This document shows, one piece after another, positions 37,422-47,763 of a stretch of DNA of 64,000 nt. Made by a program: the position numbers and the translations under genes. This DNA is from Alkalicoccus halolimnae. GTDB taxonomy: Bacteria > Bacillota > Bacilli > Bacillales > Salisediminibacteriaceae. Numbering within the stretch: the stretch's first letter is position 1; each line of letters begins with the position of its first letter. The stretch covers positions 1,984,001 to 2,048,000 of the forward strand of contig NZ_CP144914.1 in NCBI RefSeq assembly GCF_008014775.2, written 5' to 3'. The notes under the pieces are model-generated. The model was given only the letters and a program-made list of their open reading frames with translations, was not told the origin of the DNA and did not search any database.

Positions 37422-39092
37422 CTAAGCTTCCATAATTATCGGCATAATCATAGGACGTCTTTTCGTTTTATCATACAGATACCTGCTCAGGCGATCCCGG
37501 ACGTGGCTTTTCAGCTGCGACCATTCTGTCTGGTTCTGCTCCATTGCTTCTCCGAGAGATTTTGTTACCAGTTCTTCCGCTTCTTTAATTAAAACTTCAG
37601 ATTCTCTTACGTACACAAATCCCCTGGAGATAATGTCAGGTCCCGATAGAATTTTATTATGCTTTTTATTCAGTGTTACGACGACAACGAGTATCCCGTC
37701 CTTAGAAAGCAGCCGCCGGTCTCTGAGGACAATATTTCCTACATCCCCCACACCGAGACCGTCGATAAGAACGTGTCCCGATGGAATTTTATTGGCTCTT
37801 TTTCCTTTTCGCTTCGTAAATTCCATTACTTCTCCCTTTTCAAGAAGATGAATGTTGTCAGACTCCATATTTACTGATTGAGCAAGCTGGCGGTGCGCGT
37901 ACTGCATACGGTATTCTCCGCCTACTGGAATGAAGTGCTGGGGTTTAACAATGTTTAACAGCAGCTTCAGCTCTTCCTGACTTGCATGACCGGAAACGTG
38001 AATTTTCTTCGTTTTTCCATAAAATGCATCTGCCCCGGTTCGGGAGATCAGATCAATTAACTGGGTAACTAATTTTTCGTTCCCCGGATTCGGCATGGCC
38101 GACATAACGAGACGATCTTTCTTTTCAAACTTAAACAACGGATGAGTTCCTTTGCCCATCTTCATAAGGTCGCTCATCGGCTCACCCTGGCTGCCGGTAG
38201 TTAAAATAACGAGACTGTCTCTTTCGGCTTGTTTAATATCTTTTTTTGAAATAAATGTTTCGTTATCATCTTTTAAATAGCCGAGTTCTATTGCAATGGA
38301 TACGGCACGCTCAATTTCTTTGCCGACTATCGCAACTTTTCGGTCTTTTTTCTGTGCAGCTTCCATCACCTGCTGAATTCTATGGATGTGGGAGGAAAAC
38401 ACTGAAACGACAAGAGCTTTTGGGGCTTCATGAAAAGCATCTTTCAATCCTTCTGCCACTAGAGTTTCAGATGGAGTATATCCCGGAACTTCTGCGTGAC
38501 TGCTGTCTGACAAAAGGCACAGTACTCCTTTTGAGCCGATCTCAGTCAGTTTATCTACGTCCATCGTTGCACCATCCACAGGGTTCTGATCAAATTTAAA
38601 ATCCCCGGTATAAAGAATCGGCCCCTGGGATGTGTGAAGAACGATACCAAGTGAATCGGGAATACTATGATTTGTTTTGAAAAAGCTCACCGGGGTTTTG
38701 GCGATTTTAATCTTGGAATCCGAATGAACCTCATGAAATTTCGGACGCTTTTTCAATTTAATTTCATCACATTGATCTTTAAGAAGAGCAAGCGTGAATT
38801 TTGAACCATAGACCGGAACTTTTAAATCACGCAGCAGATAAGGAACTGCTCCGATATGCTCTTCGTGCCCGTGAGAAAGAATAATCGCTTTAATACGATC
38901 TTTGTTTTCAGTCAGATAGGTCGTATCCGGTATAACGATATCGACTCCAAGCATGTCATCTTCCGGGTGCATGCAGCCAGCATCAAGAATAAATATATCC
39001 TCATCAAGTTCTACTACATATAAATTTTTACCTGTTTCTCCTAATCCGCCTAAAGCGAATATACGAATTTTTTCTGTTTGTTGATTTGACAA
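37422..39092 (-). CDS. rnjB: Ribonuclease J family (RNase J2-like)
   Basis: A 556-residue beta-CASP metallo-beta-lactamase nuclease for mRNA decay and maturation. Metal motifs: the HxHxDH site reads HGHEEH in LSHGHEEHIGAVPYLL, with Glu for the usual Asp; next are NHSIPDSLG, YTGDFKFDQNP and the C-terminal GHASQEELKLLLNIVKPQ segment. Its position next to dapA equals B. subtilis rnjB (RNase J2), the weakly active partner of RNase J1, and the changed motif is in keeping with that. The ATG follows GAGGAAC and the gene stands alone before a terminator. Confidence 0.92.
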   Translation of the reverse strand: MSNQQTEKIRIFALGGLGETGKNLYVVELDEDIFILDAGCMHPEDDMLGVDIVIPDTTYLTENKDRIKAIILSHGHEEHIGAVPYLLRDLKVPVYGSKFTLALLKDQCDEIKLKKRPKFHEVHSDSKIKIAKTPVSFFKTNHSIPDSLGIVLHTSQGPILYTGDFKFDQNPVDGATMDVDKLTEIGSKGVLCLLSDSSHAEVPGYTPSETLVAEGLKDAFHEAPKALVVSVFSSHIHRIQQVMEAAQKKDRKVAIVGKEIERAVSIAIELGYLKDDNETFISKKDIKQAERDSLVILTTGSQGEPMSDLMKMGKGTHPLFKFEKKDRLVMSAMPNPGNEKLVTQLIDLISRTGADAFYGKTKKIHVSGHASQEELKLLLNIVKPQHFIPVGGEYRMQYAHRQLAQSVNMESDNIHLLEKGEVMEFTKRKGKRANKIPSGHVLIDGLGVGDVGNIVLRDRRLLSKDGILVVVVTLNKKHNKILSGPDIISRGFVYVRESEVLIKEAEELVTKSLGEAMEQNQTEWSQLKSHVRDRLSRYLYDKTKRRPMIMPIIMEA

Positions 39093-39297
39093 TGAATGTT
39101 CCTCCTGTAATTTATATTCGTCTCCCGCACTTTTCCTTTCGAATTAAGTATACATGAATATTGTTTTTATCTACAAGCCGCACTGGGAAAATATTTATTC
39201 TTCGGTGCAAAAAGGACAGCATTGCAGCTTTTTTTATAGTATAGACATAAAACCCGACTATTAAAAATCCGAAAAACATTCATAATGCTTTTCCAAC

Positions 39298-39331
39298 AAA
39301 AAAGAGCACCCTTTCCTTCTAAGGGCGCTCC
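39298..39331 (-). terminator. dapA terminator
   Basis: GAGCACCCTT and AAGGGCGCTC (one G-U) close a hairpin; six T follow on the minus strand. Confidence 0.88.
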
Positions 39332-39350
39332 AGGGCTGCTTGCTTCTTGA

Positions 39351-40244
39351 TTAATATGGGAATTGTTGAAGGTTAGCCACTTCATCAAGTGCTTTTTGCA
39401 CAATTTCTCTTTCTGATTCAGTTAAAGGAATGAGTGGAAGTCTGACACCCCCAGTTTCAACTCCCTGCATATGGAGAGCTGTTTTCACAGGAGATGGACT
39501 CGGAGCTATAAACATCGCTTTCATAAATGGAACCAGATGCTGATGCAGTCTTGCTGCCTCTTCTATTTTACCGGATCGGTACAAGCGTACCATATCCTGC
39601 ATTTCAGCTCCTATCACATGACTGGATACAGAAACAATACCATCAGCTCCTACGGCAAGCGAAGGAAGAGTCAAGCTGTCATCGCCTGAATAAACGCGGA
39701 AATCCTTCGGTGTATTTGCTATAATAGCCGTCATTTGATCAAGATTTCCACTTGCCTCTTTGACTGCTGTAATGTTCGTAACCGCTGAAAGAGCAATCGT
39801 TGTCTCCGGAAGGATATTGACCATTGTTCGTCCAGGGACATTATAAATCATCACCGGAACGCTCAGTTTTTCTGCAATCGTTTTAAAATGTTCATACATA
39901 CCCTTCTGAGAGGGTTTATTATAATAAGGAGCAACAAGCATTACTCCATCAACACCATCTTTTTCAGCCTGAATAGACAACTTTGCTGTGGCATGAGTAT
40001 CGTTCATACCTGTACCGGCAATAACCGGGATTCTTCCATTGCTTGCTGATGCCGAAGCTTTATAAAGCTTCGCTTTTTCTTCCATACTGAGAGTTGCAGA
40101 CTCACCTGTCGTACCGCCGACGATGACAGCTTCTGTTCCTCTCGAAATGAGAATATCCATAAGCTGGGGCAGCTTGTCATAATCCACCCCGCCCTGTTCA
40201 TTGAATGGAGTGACCATAGCTGTTACTACACTGCCTAAATTCAT
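39351..40244 (-). CDS. dapA: DapA, 4-hydroxy-tetrahydrodipicolinate synthase
   Basis: Joins pyruvate and aspartate semialdehyde, first committed step to diaminopimelate and lysine. It is a TIM-barrel aldolase of 297 residues. It shows GGTTGESATLSMEEK, the catalytic Tyr in MIYNVPGRTMV, the Schiff-base Lys in AVKEASGN (about residue 163) and YSGDDSLTLPSLAVGADGIVSV. The ATG overlaps the dapG stop (TAATG) and has AAAAGGAGGATG upstream, showing coupled translation. Substrate comes from asd and dapG directly upstream. Confidence 0.97.
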   Translation of the reverse strand: MNLGSVVTAMVTPFNEQGGVDYDKLPQLMDILISRGTEAVIVGGTTGESATLSMEEKAKLYKASASASNGRIPVIAGTGMNDTHATAKLSIQAEKDGVDGVMLVAPYYNKPSQKGMYEHFKTIAEKLSVPVMIYNVPGRTMVNILPETTIALSAVTNITAVKEASGNLDQMTAIIANTPKDFRVYSGDDSLTLPSLAVGADGIVSVSSHVIGAEMQDMVRLYRSGKIEEAARLHQHLVPFMKAMFIAPSPSPVKTALHMQGVETGGVRLPLIPLTESEREIVQKALDEVANLQQFPY

Positions 40245-41467
40245 TATTCATCCTCCTTTTTATGAAGCTCTTCATTTAAAAACGTATCATGCAGGGCATT
40301 GACTGCTTCTGCCATCTGGTGTTCGTGGACAAGTACCCAGATAGTAGTATGCGAATCAGCCGATTGCAGGATAGGAATCCCTTTTCTTTTAAGAGCCTTA
40401 ACTATTTTCGCTGCAATTCCAGGAACACCTGTCATACCTGCACCTACAGCAGCGATCTTTGCGCATTTATCAGTCCATGTTACGTCAAACCCGTTTTCCT
40501 GTAAAGAGACCTCCGCCTTATTACGGAGAACGCCGGGAACGGTAAACGTCACAAAATCCGGATGAATAGAAAGGAAATCTACGGAAATCTGCTGATCGGC
40601 CATTAAAGAAAAAACGAGAGAGTCATCCTGCGGCCGGATCACTTTAATCTGGCTGACGTCTTTTACGTGCGTGACAGCGGTAACAGGTCTGTCATCCAAA
40701 TCAATGCCGCGCACTTTTGAAGTGCTGGAAGTAATGAGTGTCCCGGGACCATCTTCAAATGAAGAGCGGATACGGATAGGTATCTCCGCCTGCATCGCTA
40801 CTTCCACCGCCCGGGGATGAATAACCTTTGCCCCTTGATAAGCCATGTTACTGACTTCCGAATATGTAATAACATCAAGCGGTTTAGCGTTTTTTACAAT
40901 ACGGGGATCAGCCGTCATAATACCTTGGACATCTGTAAAAATATCTACATAGGAAGCATTTAAAGCCGCTCCAAGAGCAGTAGCTGAAGTGTCAGATCCT
41001 CCACGCCCGAGAGTGGCAGTTGTTCCTCTTGGCGTTTCTCCCTGGAATCCGCTTACAACTACAGCGTCATAGCTTTCAAGAACAGCTTCAAGCTGTTCCG
41101 TTTTCACATCCAGTATTCTGGCTTCTCCATATACTTCAGAAACACGGAATCCTGCCTCTGATCCAGTCATAGCATAGGAACGAATGCCTTTCTGCTGCAA
41201 AAGAGATGAAAAAACTACGGCAGATATATTTTCTCCGCACGACATCAGCAGATCCTGTTCTTTTTTTGAAATGGAAGGCTGAATACCGCCTGTAAGCTCC
41301 AGCAGGGTATCGGTGGCGTAATAGTCACCGGCCCGCCCCATAGCGGAAACGACAACAACTACTTTAAAACCGTCACGGAGCGCCGCAGCAACATGCTCTG
41401 CACAATGGCTGCGGCGCTCCTCCGATTGTAAAGATGAACCACCGAATTTTTGTACTGTAATTTTCAT
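40244..41467 (-). CDS. dapG: DapG, aspartokinase I
   Basis: Phosphorylates aspartate to open the lysine, threonine and methionine pathways. It has 407 residues. N-terminal amino-acid kinase domain with KFGGSSLQ, VVVVSAMGRAG, GRGGSDTSATALGAALNA and the TDVQGIMTADPRIVKNAK loop, then two C-terminal ACT domains (SQIKVIRPQDDSLVFSLM; ITCAAVGAGMTG-like segment) for feedback control. In B. subtilis this isozyme is inhibited by diaminopimelate. The ATG follows TAGTAGGTG. It sits between asd and dapA in one operon, the same as B. subtilis. Confidence 0.96.
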   Translation of the reverse strand: MKITVQKFGGSSLQSEERRSHCAEHVAAALRDGFKVVVVVSAMGRAGDYYATDTLLELTGGIQPSISKKEQDLLMSCGENISAVVFSSLLQQKGIRSYAMTGSEAGFRVSEVYGEARILDVKTEQLEAVLESYDAVVVSGFQGETPRGTTATLGRGGSDTSATALGAALNASYVDIFTDVQGIMTADPRIVKNAKPLDVITYSEVSNMAYQGAKVIHPRAVEVAMQAEIPIRIRSSFEDGPGTLITSSTSKVRGIDLDDRPVTAVTHVKDVSQIKVIRPQDDSLVFSLMADQQISVDFLSIHPDFVTFTVPGVLRNKAEVSLQENGFDVTWTDKCAKIAAVGAGMTGVPGIAAKIVKALKRKGIPILQSADSHTTIWVLVHEHQMAEAVNALHDTFLNEELHKKEDE

Positions 41468-41489
41468 CTTTTCACCTACTATATTCAGG

Positions 41490-42533
41490 TTATTTTAACA
41501 GACCCAGTTTAACGAGCGAAAAAGCAATTTGAACGGAATTTAATGCTGCGCCTTTAAGCAGGTTATCTGCAACAATCCACATATGAAACCCGTTTTTCTC
41601 ATCCAGGTCCTGTCGGATCCGTCCTACAAAAATATCATCTTTCCCTTTGGAATCTGATGCGAGCGGATAAAGCTGCTGAGAAGGGTCATCCTGAAGAGTG
41701 ATGCCGGGAGCATCCGCAAGAATACGGCGCAGTTTATCAGCGTCCAGCCCTTCTTTTTCCACCTCAATATAGACAGATTCAGAGTGACCTGTTTCCACCG
41801 GCAGCCGAACGCAGGTAGCTGCAACACTCATGTTTTCATCTTCCATTATCTTCTTCGTTTCATTAATCATTTTCATCTCTTCAAATGTAAAACCATTATC
41901 TGTGAAAACATCTATCTGAGGTACAGCGTTGAAAGCAATCTGGTAATGTTTTTTATCTCCGGAAACAGGCAGTACCTGGGGATCGATCTCTTGGCCATCC
42001 AGAATCTGACGTGACTGGTCGTACATTTCATCGATCGCTTCTGATCCAGCTCCGGAAACAGCCTGGTAAGTAGAAACAATCAGCTTATTCAAACCAAACC
42101 GCTCACGGACTGGAGCAAGAGCTGCTACCATTTGAATAGTAGAACAATTCGGATTCGCAATTATTCCATTATGCTCCTTCAAAGCGTGTTCGTTAACTTC
42201 CGGCACGATCAGAGGAACATCTTTATCCATGCGGAACGCACTAGTGTTGTCCACCACTATAGCTCCACGTTTAACAGCCTCAGAAGCCAGTGCTTTTGAC
42301 ACGGACCCGCCAGCAGAAAAAAGTGCGAGATCGATACCTTCAAATGATTCTGGCTTGGCTTCTTCAACCGTTAATTCTTCACCTTTAAAAGTAATCTTTT
42401 TCCCTGCGGACCGTTTTGAGGAAAGCAGTTTTAATGAAGCAATAGGAAAATCAAGCCGATCGAGTGTATTTAGCATCTGTTCTCCTACGGCTCCTGTAGC
42501 TCCAAGTACTGCAACGTTATAGTTTTTAGTCAT
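41490..42533 (-). CDS. asd: Asd, aspartate-semialdehyde dehydrogenase
   Basis: Reduces aspartyl phosphate from DapG to the semialdehyde with NADPH. It has 347 residues. NADP-binding start VAVLGATGAVGEQMLNTL, catalytic Cys in NPNCSTIQMV, and VSTYQAVSGAGSEAIDEM and VETGHSESVY regions. The ATG is 9 bases after GGAAGGGG; a longer frame to 42602 lacks similarity. spoVFA and spoVFB, which precede asd in B. subtilis, are absent; instead a 225-base gap leads to the M16 protease gene. Confidence 0.97.
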   Translation of the reverse strand: MTKNYNVAVLGATGAVGEQMLNTLDRLDFPIASLKLLSSKRSAGKKITFKGEELTVEEAKPESFEGIDLALFSAGGSVSKALASEAVKRGAIVVDNTSAFRMDKDVPLIVPEVNEHALKEHNGIIANPNCSTIQMVAALAPVRERFGLNKLIVSTYQAVSGAGSEAIDEMYDQSRQILDGQEIDPQVLPVSGDKKHYQIAFNAVPQIDVFTDNGFTFEEMKMINETKKIMEDENMSVAATCVRLPVETGHSESVYIEVEKEGLDADKLRRILADAPGITLQDDPSQQLYPLASDSKGKDDIFVGRIRQDLDEKNGFHMWIVADNLLKGAALNSVQIAFSLVKLGLLK

Positions 42534-42758
42534 GACGAAGTACCCCTTCCAAATATTAAGAATTAAGCTCTGCTGGATTTTAAGGATTATTTCGTATTTC
42601 AATACAAATTATTTAATGAAATCCCGCAGATGTTTTTAAACATTTTCGAAGCTGAAAAGCGTATTCATTTTGCTTCCAAGTGGTATTGTAGCAACGACTT
42701 CTCATATTTGCACACGGCATTACGTCCGATATAGCACTGTATGAGCTTATGTGAGCAG

Positions 42759-44015
42759 CTAGCCTAGCTTCTCCGAGCGATTTCTTAAAGAGAGAGGCAG
42801 AACACCACTCGTGCTTACAAGCGATACAGCAGGCTCCTGTGAGAGAAGACGCATACTCAGCGATTTAATTTCATCCATTGAAACAGCTTCAATTCTTTCC
42901 ACAATTTCATCAACGCTTTTGTGATTTTGCAGAAGAAGTTCGTTTTTCGCATTTCTGCTCATATGGCTGCTGGAGCTCTCAAGACTGAGAAGGAGGCTTC
43001 CTTTCAGCTGTTCTTTCGCATTTCTAAGTTCTTTCTCTGTAATACCATTACGGGAAATATCATAAATTGTAGAATCGATTATTTCATAAACTTCATTTAA
43101 ATACTTTTCCTGTGTCCCCGCGTAAATAGTAAGCAGACCGGTGTCTTTAAAAGCTTCATGGTCTGAGAAAATTGCATAGGCGAGTCCTTTATTTTCACGG
43201 ACTTCCTGAAAAAGGCGGCTGCTCATATTGCCTCCAAGAACGTTATTCAGGAGCACAAGAGCGTACATTTTTTCGTCACCCAATGAATATCCTTCGTATC
43301 CCAGACAGAAATGGGCCTGCTCTGTTTCTTTTTTCTTAACCGCCCGTCCATTCAAAAATGCCGGCCTTTCGCTTTCAAGACGGGCTTCACTTTCAGGGAG
43401 ATTATTAAAGTAGGAGTTAATAATGTCAACAAATGATTCATCGATATTCCCTGCTGCAGAGACAACAACATTATCCGCTCCATAATGATTTTTCATGAAA
43501 TCAAAAAGGTTTTGCTTTGTGAAGCGTTCAAGCGATTTTTCCGTTCCTAATATAGGTGCCGCTATTGAATGAGTGCCATAGGCGGCCTCTGCAAGAAGTT
43601 CGTGAACAAGATCATCGGGCGCATCATCATACATATAGATTTCTTCCAGTACTACCTGTTTTTCTTTTTGAATTTCTTCATCGTCAAATTTTGAATTGAA
43701 AAACATATCAGCTAGTATTTCCAGCGCTGTTTCCGCGTGCGTATCAAGAACTTTTGCATAATAGGACGTGTATTCCTTCGACGTCATTGCGTTTACGTAT
43801 CCTCCAATTGCGTCGAAGGATTCCGCTATATCTTTTGCTGTCCGCTTCTTCGTGCCTTTAAAAACCATGTGCTCAATAAAATGGGCCATTCCATTTTCTG
43901 AAACTTTTTCATAGCGGGAACCGACATTCACCCATATTCCAATCGAAACCGACCGCACTGTGTCGTTAGGTTCCAATACTACTCGTACTCCATTATCCAG
44001 TTTAAAACGTTTCAT
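42759..44015 (-). CDS. mlpA: MlpA/YmxG, M16-family zinc protease
   Basis: A 418-residue processing-peptidase-like metalloprotease. The HxxEH motif is intact (GMAHFIEHMVFKGT), with the second metal glutamate in the QKEKQVVLEEIYMYDDAP region. The C-terminal M16 half is kept (GGNMSSRLFQEVRENKGLAY). B. subtilis MlpA has been linked to control of extracellular enzyme production. The ATG at 44015 follows GTGGAGG; the GTG four codons upstream is itself part of the ribosome site. ylxY, between this gene and pnp in B. subtilis, is not present. Confidence 0.94.
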   Translation of the reverse strand: MKRFKLDNGVRVVLEPNDTVRSVSIGIWVNVGSRYEKVSENGMAHFIEHMVFKGTKKRTAKDIAESFDAIGGYVNAMTSKEYTSYYAKVLDTHAETALEILADMFFNSKFDDEEIQKEKQVVLEEIYMYDDAPDDLVHELLAEAAYGTHSIAAPILGTEKSLERFTKQNLFDFMKNHYGADNVVVSAAGNIDESFVDIINSYFNNLPESEARLESERPAFLNGRAVKKKETEQAHFCLGYEGYSLGDEKMYALVLLNNVLGGNMSSRLFQEVRENKGLAYAIFSDHEAFKDTGLLTIYAGTQEKYLNEVYEIIDSTIYDISRNGITEKELRNAKEQLKGSLLLSLESSSSHMSRNAKNELLLQNHKSVDEIVERIEAVSMDEIKSLSMRLLSQEPAVSLVSTSGVLPLSLRNRSEKLG

Positions 44016-44097
44016 AAAATCCTCCACTGCTTCTCATAGTCTTGTTTTATTATAGCTGAAATAAGATCTTTACTCAAAAACATTCTGTATTATGCAG

Positions 44098-44131
44098 AAA
44101 AATCCGCCAGAAGAAAAATCTTCCAACGGAT
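44098..44131 (-). terminator. pnp terminator
   Basis: AATCCG/CGGAT plus GAAGA/TCTTC stems close the hairpin; a T run follows on the minus strand. Confidence 0.75.
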
Positions 44132-44143
44132 CTAGTGACTCTG

Positions 44144-46234
44144 TTACTTATCAAGCATAGCTTTTCTGGAAAGGTTCACTCTTCCCTGGTTATCGATTTC
44201 CGTTACTTTTACAAGTACTTCATCGCCGATGGAAAGAACATCTTCGACTTTATTTACGCGCTCGTGTTCAAGCTGGGAAATGTGCACCAGCCCGTCTTTT
44301 CCTTTAAACAGTTCGACAAAAGCTCCGAATTTCTCAATCCGTTTCACTTTGCCCATGTAAGTCTGTCCTACTTCAACATCACGAACCAGATCCTCAATTG
44401 TTTTTTTAGCCAGATCATTCGCAGCGGCATCCGTAGACGCAATATAAACGGTGCCGTCCTGTTCAATATCAATTTTGACTCCTGTATCATCAATAATCTG
44501 GTTAATTGTTTTCCCGCTTGGACCAATGACGTCTCTAATCTTATTAGGATGAATGGACATCATCATTATTTTTGGCGCATACTGACTCAGCTGATCACGG
44601 GACTCAGGCAGGGCACCAAGCATGTTTTCAAGAATGGCCATGCGGCCTGACTTAGCCTGGGAAAGAGCTTCTTCCAGTACTTTTCTGTCGATTCCATCAA
44701 TTTTGATATCCATCTGCAGAGCCGTGATACCATCTTTAGTACCAGCAACTTTAAAGTCCATATCTCCAAGTGCATCTTCCATACCTTGAATATCAGTAAG
44801 CACAGCTACCTCATTTTCATGCTTGACCAGCCCCATTGCAATACCAGCTACCGGTGCTTTTAAAGGTACACCTGCTGCCATCATGGCCAGAGTGCTTGCA
44901 CATATGCTTGCCTGGGAAGTAGAGCCGTTTGACTCCAGCACTTCTGATACAAGACGAATCGTATAAGGAAATTCTTTTTCAGAAGGGATAGATTTTTCCA
45001 GAGCTCTCTCCCCCAGTGCCCCGTGTCCGATTTCACGACGGCCGGGACCGCGGATCGGCCCTGTTTCTCCTACGCTGAACAGTGGGAAGTTGTAATGGTG
45101 CATGAACCGTTTCGATTCTTCAATACCAAGCCCGTCAAGGACCTGCGAATCTCCCATTGGTCCAAGAGTACAAACACTCAGTGCCTGCGTCTGCCCGCGC
45201 GTGAACAGAGCAGAGCCGTGAGTTCGCTGCAGAATATCAATTTCAGAGGAAAGAGGACGGATTTCATCCACCTTTCGGCCGTCCGGACGAAGGCCTTCTT
45301 TTGTGATTAATTTACGAACTGTTTCTTTTAACAGTTTGTTGAGAATTTCTTTAACTTCTTTAGAGCGGTCTTCTTCAGCTTCTTCTTCTGCATAGTTTTC
45401 CAGTACTTCATCAAACACTTCCTGAATTGCTTCATCCCGGCCTTTTTTATCAACAACCGTAGCCGCTTTGGTCAGTTTCTCTCCTGTACGTCCACGAACT
45501 TCTTCTTCCAGTGTTTCATCAATTTTAATCAGTTTAACATCCATTTTCGTTCTGCCAATTTCGTTAATGATCTTTTCCTGAAATTCTACAAGCCGCTGTA
45601 TTTCTTTATGGCCAAAAAGAATGGCTTCGAGCATGACATCTTCCGGAACTTCCTCAGCTCCTGCTTCCACCATATTGATTGCATGCTTCGTTCCTGCAAC
45701 AATTAAATCAATGTCGCTCTTCTCCATATCGTCTGTGCCCGGGTTAATCATAAATTCCCCGTCGATGCGTCCGACTGTAACTCCGGCAATTGGACCATCA
45801 AATGGAACATCTGAAACTCCGAGGGAAAGAGAAGATCCGAGCATAGCCGCCATTTCTGCAGGGCAGTTCTGATCATTACTCATTACAATACTGATTACCT
45901 GCAGATCATTTCGAAATCCATCCGGAAAAAGCGGACGAAGCGGTCGGTCGATCAGACGGCTTGTTAACACCGCGTGGTCACTCGGACGCCCTTCTCTTTT
46001 TATGAAACCTCCTGGTATTTTACCTGCTGAATATAAACGCTCTTCATAGTTTACAGTCATAGGGAAAAATGGGAGATCTTTTGGCTCTTTGGAACATGTT
46101 GCGGTAGAAAGTACGGTCGTATCCCCGTAACGAACCATGACAGCACCATTGGCCTGTTTTGCATATTTGCCGATTTCAACAGTTAATGTTTGTCCGGCCC
46201 ATTCGGTACTGAAAGTTTTGTGTTCATTGGACAT
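44144..46234 (-). CDS. pnp: Polynucleotide phosphorylase
   Basis: 3'-to-5' phosphorolytic exoribonuclease, trimeric, main 3' decay enzyme of Bacillus. It has 696 residues. Two RNase PH domains ([38 protein letters not shown]) flank a helical domain, then a KH domain ([22 protein letters not shown]) and an S1 domain ([20 protein letters not shown]). The ATG follows GAGAGGAG. It lies downstream of rpsO, the conserved rpsO-pnp pair, with the rpsO terminator between them. Confidence 0.98.
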   Translation of the reverse strand: MSNEHKTFSTEWAGQTLTVEIGKYAKQANGAVMVRYGDTTVLSTATCSKEPKDLPFFPMTVNYEERLYSAGKIPGGFIKREGRPSDHAVLTSRLIDRPLRPLFPDGFRNDLQVISIVMSNDQNCPAEMAAMLGSSLSLGVSDVPFDGPIAGVTVGRIDGEFMINPGTDDMEKSDIDLIVAGTKHAINMVEAGAEEVPEDVMLEAILFGHKEIQRLVEFQEKIINEIGRTKMDVKLIKIDETLEEEVRGRTGEKLTKAATVVDKKGRDEAIQEVFDEVLENYAEEEAEEDRSKEVKEILNKLLKETVRKLITKEGLRPDGRKVDEIRPLSSEIDILQRTHGSALFTRGQTQALSVCTLGPMGDSQVLDGLGIEESKRFMHHYNFPLFSVGETGPIRGPGRREIGHGALGERALEKSIPSEKEFPYTIRLVSEVLESNGSTSQASICASTLAMMAAGVPLKAPVAGIAMGLVKHENEVAVLTDIQGMEDALGDMDFKVAGTKDGITALQMDIKIDGIDRKVLEEALSQAKSGRMAILENMLGALPESRDQLSQYAPKIMMMSIHPNKIRDVIGPSGKTINQIIDDTGVKIDIEQDGTVYIASTDAAANDLAKKTIEDLVRDVEVGQTYMGKVKRIEKFGAFVELFKGKDGLVHISQLEHERVNKVEDVLSIGDEVLVKVTEIDNQGRVNLSRKAMLDK

Positions 46235-46388
46235 AGTTATCTTGCTCCTCTCTTCTTACGTGTTAAGCAGCGCTAATGTAGTATGTAAACGTCATTAGAC
46301 GTTATGCTCTCTGGTCACTCGAATCCTTATTTATCATATCAAAAATATGCTTCGAAGAAAAGCGCGTTCCCGCGATAAAAATGGCATA

Positions 46389-46415
46389 AGAAAAAGCGGG
46401 AGAAAACTCCCGCTT
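46389..46415 (-). terminator. rpsO terminator
   Basis: AAGCGGGAG and CTCCCGCTT around a 4-base loop, followed by TTTC on the minus strand. Confidence 0.9.
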
Positions 46416-46422
46416 AAACGTC

Positions 46423-46692
46423 TTATCGGCGCAGACCAAGCTTATCAACAAGTTCACGGTAACGTGTAACGTCTTTCTTACGAAGATACGTAAGAAGATT
46501 ACGTCGCTGACCTACCATTTTAAGAAGACCACGTCGTGAATGGTGATCTTTCTTGTGAGTACGCAGGTGCTGATTTAGTGTGTTAATCTGCTCTGTAAGG
46601 ATAGCTACCTGAACCTCTGGAGATCCGGTATCATTTTCGTGCGTTTTGAACTGAGTAATAAGTTCATTTTTACGCTCTTGTGTTAGTGCCAT
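46423..46692 (-). CDS. rpsO: Ribosomal protein S15
   Basis: Primary 16S rRNA-binding protein of the small subunit. It has 89 residues, the exact family length. It shows [37 protein letters not shown], the [20 protein letters not shown] rRNA-binding segment, and the C-terminal LRKKDVTRY. The ATG follows AGGAGGTGAAC; three extra codons upstream are not part of the gene. Confidence 0.98.
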   Translation of the reverse strand: MALTQERKNELITQFKTHENDTGSPEVQVAILTEQINTLNQHLRTHKKDHHSRRGLLKMVGQRRNLLTYLRKKDVTRYRELVDKLGLRR

Positions 46693-46819
46693 CCTGTTCA
46701 CCTCCTAAAAATTAATATTAATCGCCAATTGCTGAGCAGACGTTGGTGAATCGCTCTGCCAAGCATTGGTTCCGACTCATTCAATATACATGATTGCAGT
46801 ACGTTTTGCAACTGCCGAT

Positions 46820-47749
46820 TTATGAATCTCTCAATACGCTGCGCGCATTTTCAACATCCCTGTCAATCTGAGAAATTAACTCTTCCACAGACGCAAATTT
46901 TGTTTCTCCGCGCAGCCGCTCTATAAATTCAACTTTCAATACTTCTCCGTATATATCTTCACTAAAATCCAGGAAATAAACTTCTAAAGTCTTCTCAGTA
47001 CTATCCTGATGAAATGTTGGCTTAACTCCAATATTAGCCACCCCGCAGTAGGTCTCATTTCCCTTTTCCACCATCACAGCGTAAACCCCGGCAGAAGGAA
47101 GAAGCACCTTTAAAGGAGGCTCAACATTAGCCGTGGGAAAACCTATCGTCCGTCCCCTTTTTTCCCCTTGCACTACTTTCCCTTTCACCGTGTAATGACG
47201 GCCCAGATAGTGGGAAACTTTATTAATCTCTCCATTTTTTAAAGCCGTTCTTACAGCAGTGGAGCTGATCTTCTCATCGCATTCCCTGAAAGCTTCGACA
47301 GTAGTAGTCTCAACGAGCCCTCTTGCATGGAAAGGAAAGGAATCCATCGTTCCTTTGCCTTTGTGACCATATGTATAGTCAAACCCTGCTACGACATGCT
47401 TAATATTCAGGTCAATAATAAACCGGTCTACAAACTGCTGGGGAGTCAGAGAAGCAAACGAAGTATCAAACTGGACCAGGTATAAAATTTCTACTCCGAG
47501 CATTTCCAGTCTTTCTTTTTTGTCTTCGAGCGTCGTTAAATATTCTGCTTCTGCATTACGAAGCACTTCTTTTGGATGGGGGAAAAACGTCATGACTGCC
47601 GGCGTCATTCCCTTTTCATCAGCCGCAGCTACCGCTCTTTTTATAACTTCCTCGTGTCCTCTGTGCACCCCATCAAAAAAACCAAGCGCCGTGCACGTTT
47701 CCGGGAAAGTCCCAGCTGGCAGAGGATGTTTCAATTCTATGGTTTGCAA
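46820..47749 (-). CDS. ribF: RibF, bifunctional riboflavin kinase / FAD synthetase
   Basis: Makes FMN and FAD from riboflavin. It has 309 residues. The N-terminal adenylyltransferase domain shows ALGFFDGVHRGHEEVI and VVAGFDYTYGHKGKGT. The C-terminal kinase domain shows GRTIGFPTANV and the GVKPTF region. The TTG start, 6 bases after AGAGGTG, gives the N-terminus MQTIELKHP like the B. subtilis protein; an in-frame GTG three codons upstream overlaps the ribosome site. It ends the rimP-to-truB operon, 14 bases after truB. Confidence 0.96.
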   Translation of the reverse strand: MQTIELKHPLPAGTFPETCTALGFFDGVHRGHEEVIKRAVAAADEKGMTPAVMTFFPHPKEVLRNAEAEYLTTLEDKKERLEMLGVEILYLVQFDTSFASLTPQQFVDRFIIDLNIKHVVAGFDYTYGHKGKGTMDSFPFHARGLVETTTVEAFRECDEKISSTAVRTALKNGEINKVSHYLGRHYTVKGKVVQGEKRGRTIGFPTANVEPPLKVLLPSAGVYAVMVEKGNETYCGVANIGVKPTFHQDSTEKTLEVYFLDFSEDIYGEVLKVEFIERLRGETKFASVEELISQIDRDVENARSVLRDS

Positions 47750-47763
47750 GTTAGACACCTCTA

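Noticed and set aside
39167..39403. Minus-strand frame of 78 codons between rnjB and dapA
   Set aside because: Overlaps the dapA terminator and the end of dapA, has no ribosome site, and the product has no recognisable pattern.
42534..42758. Lysine riboswitch upstream of asd-dapG-dapA
   Set aside because: The 225-base gap shows no lysine-riboswitch-like set of helices or following terminator.
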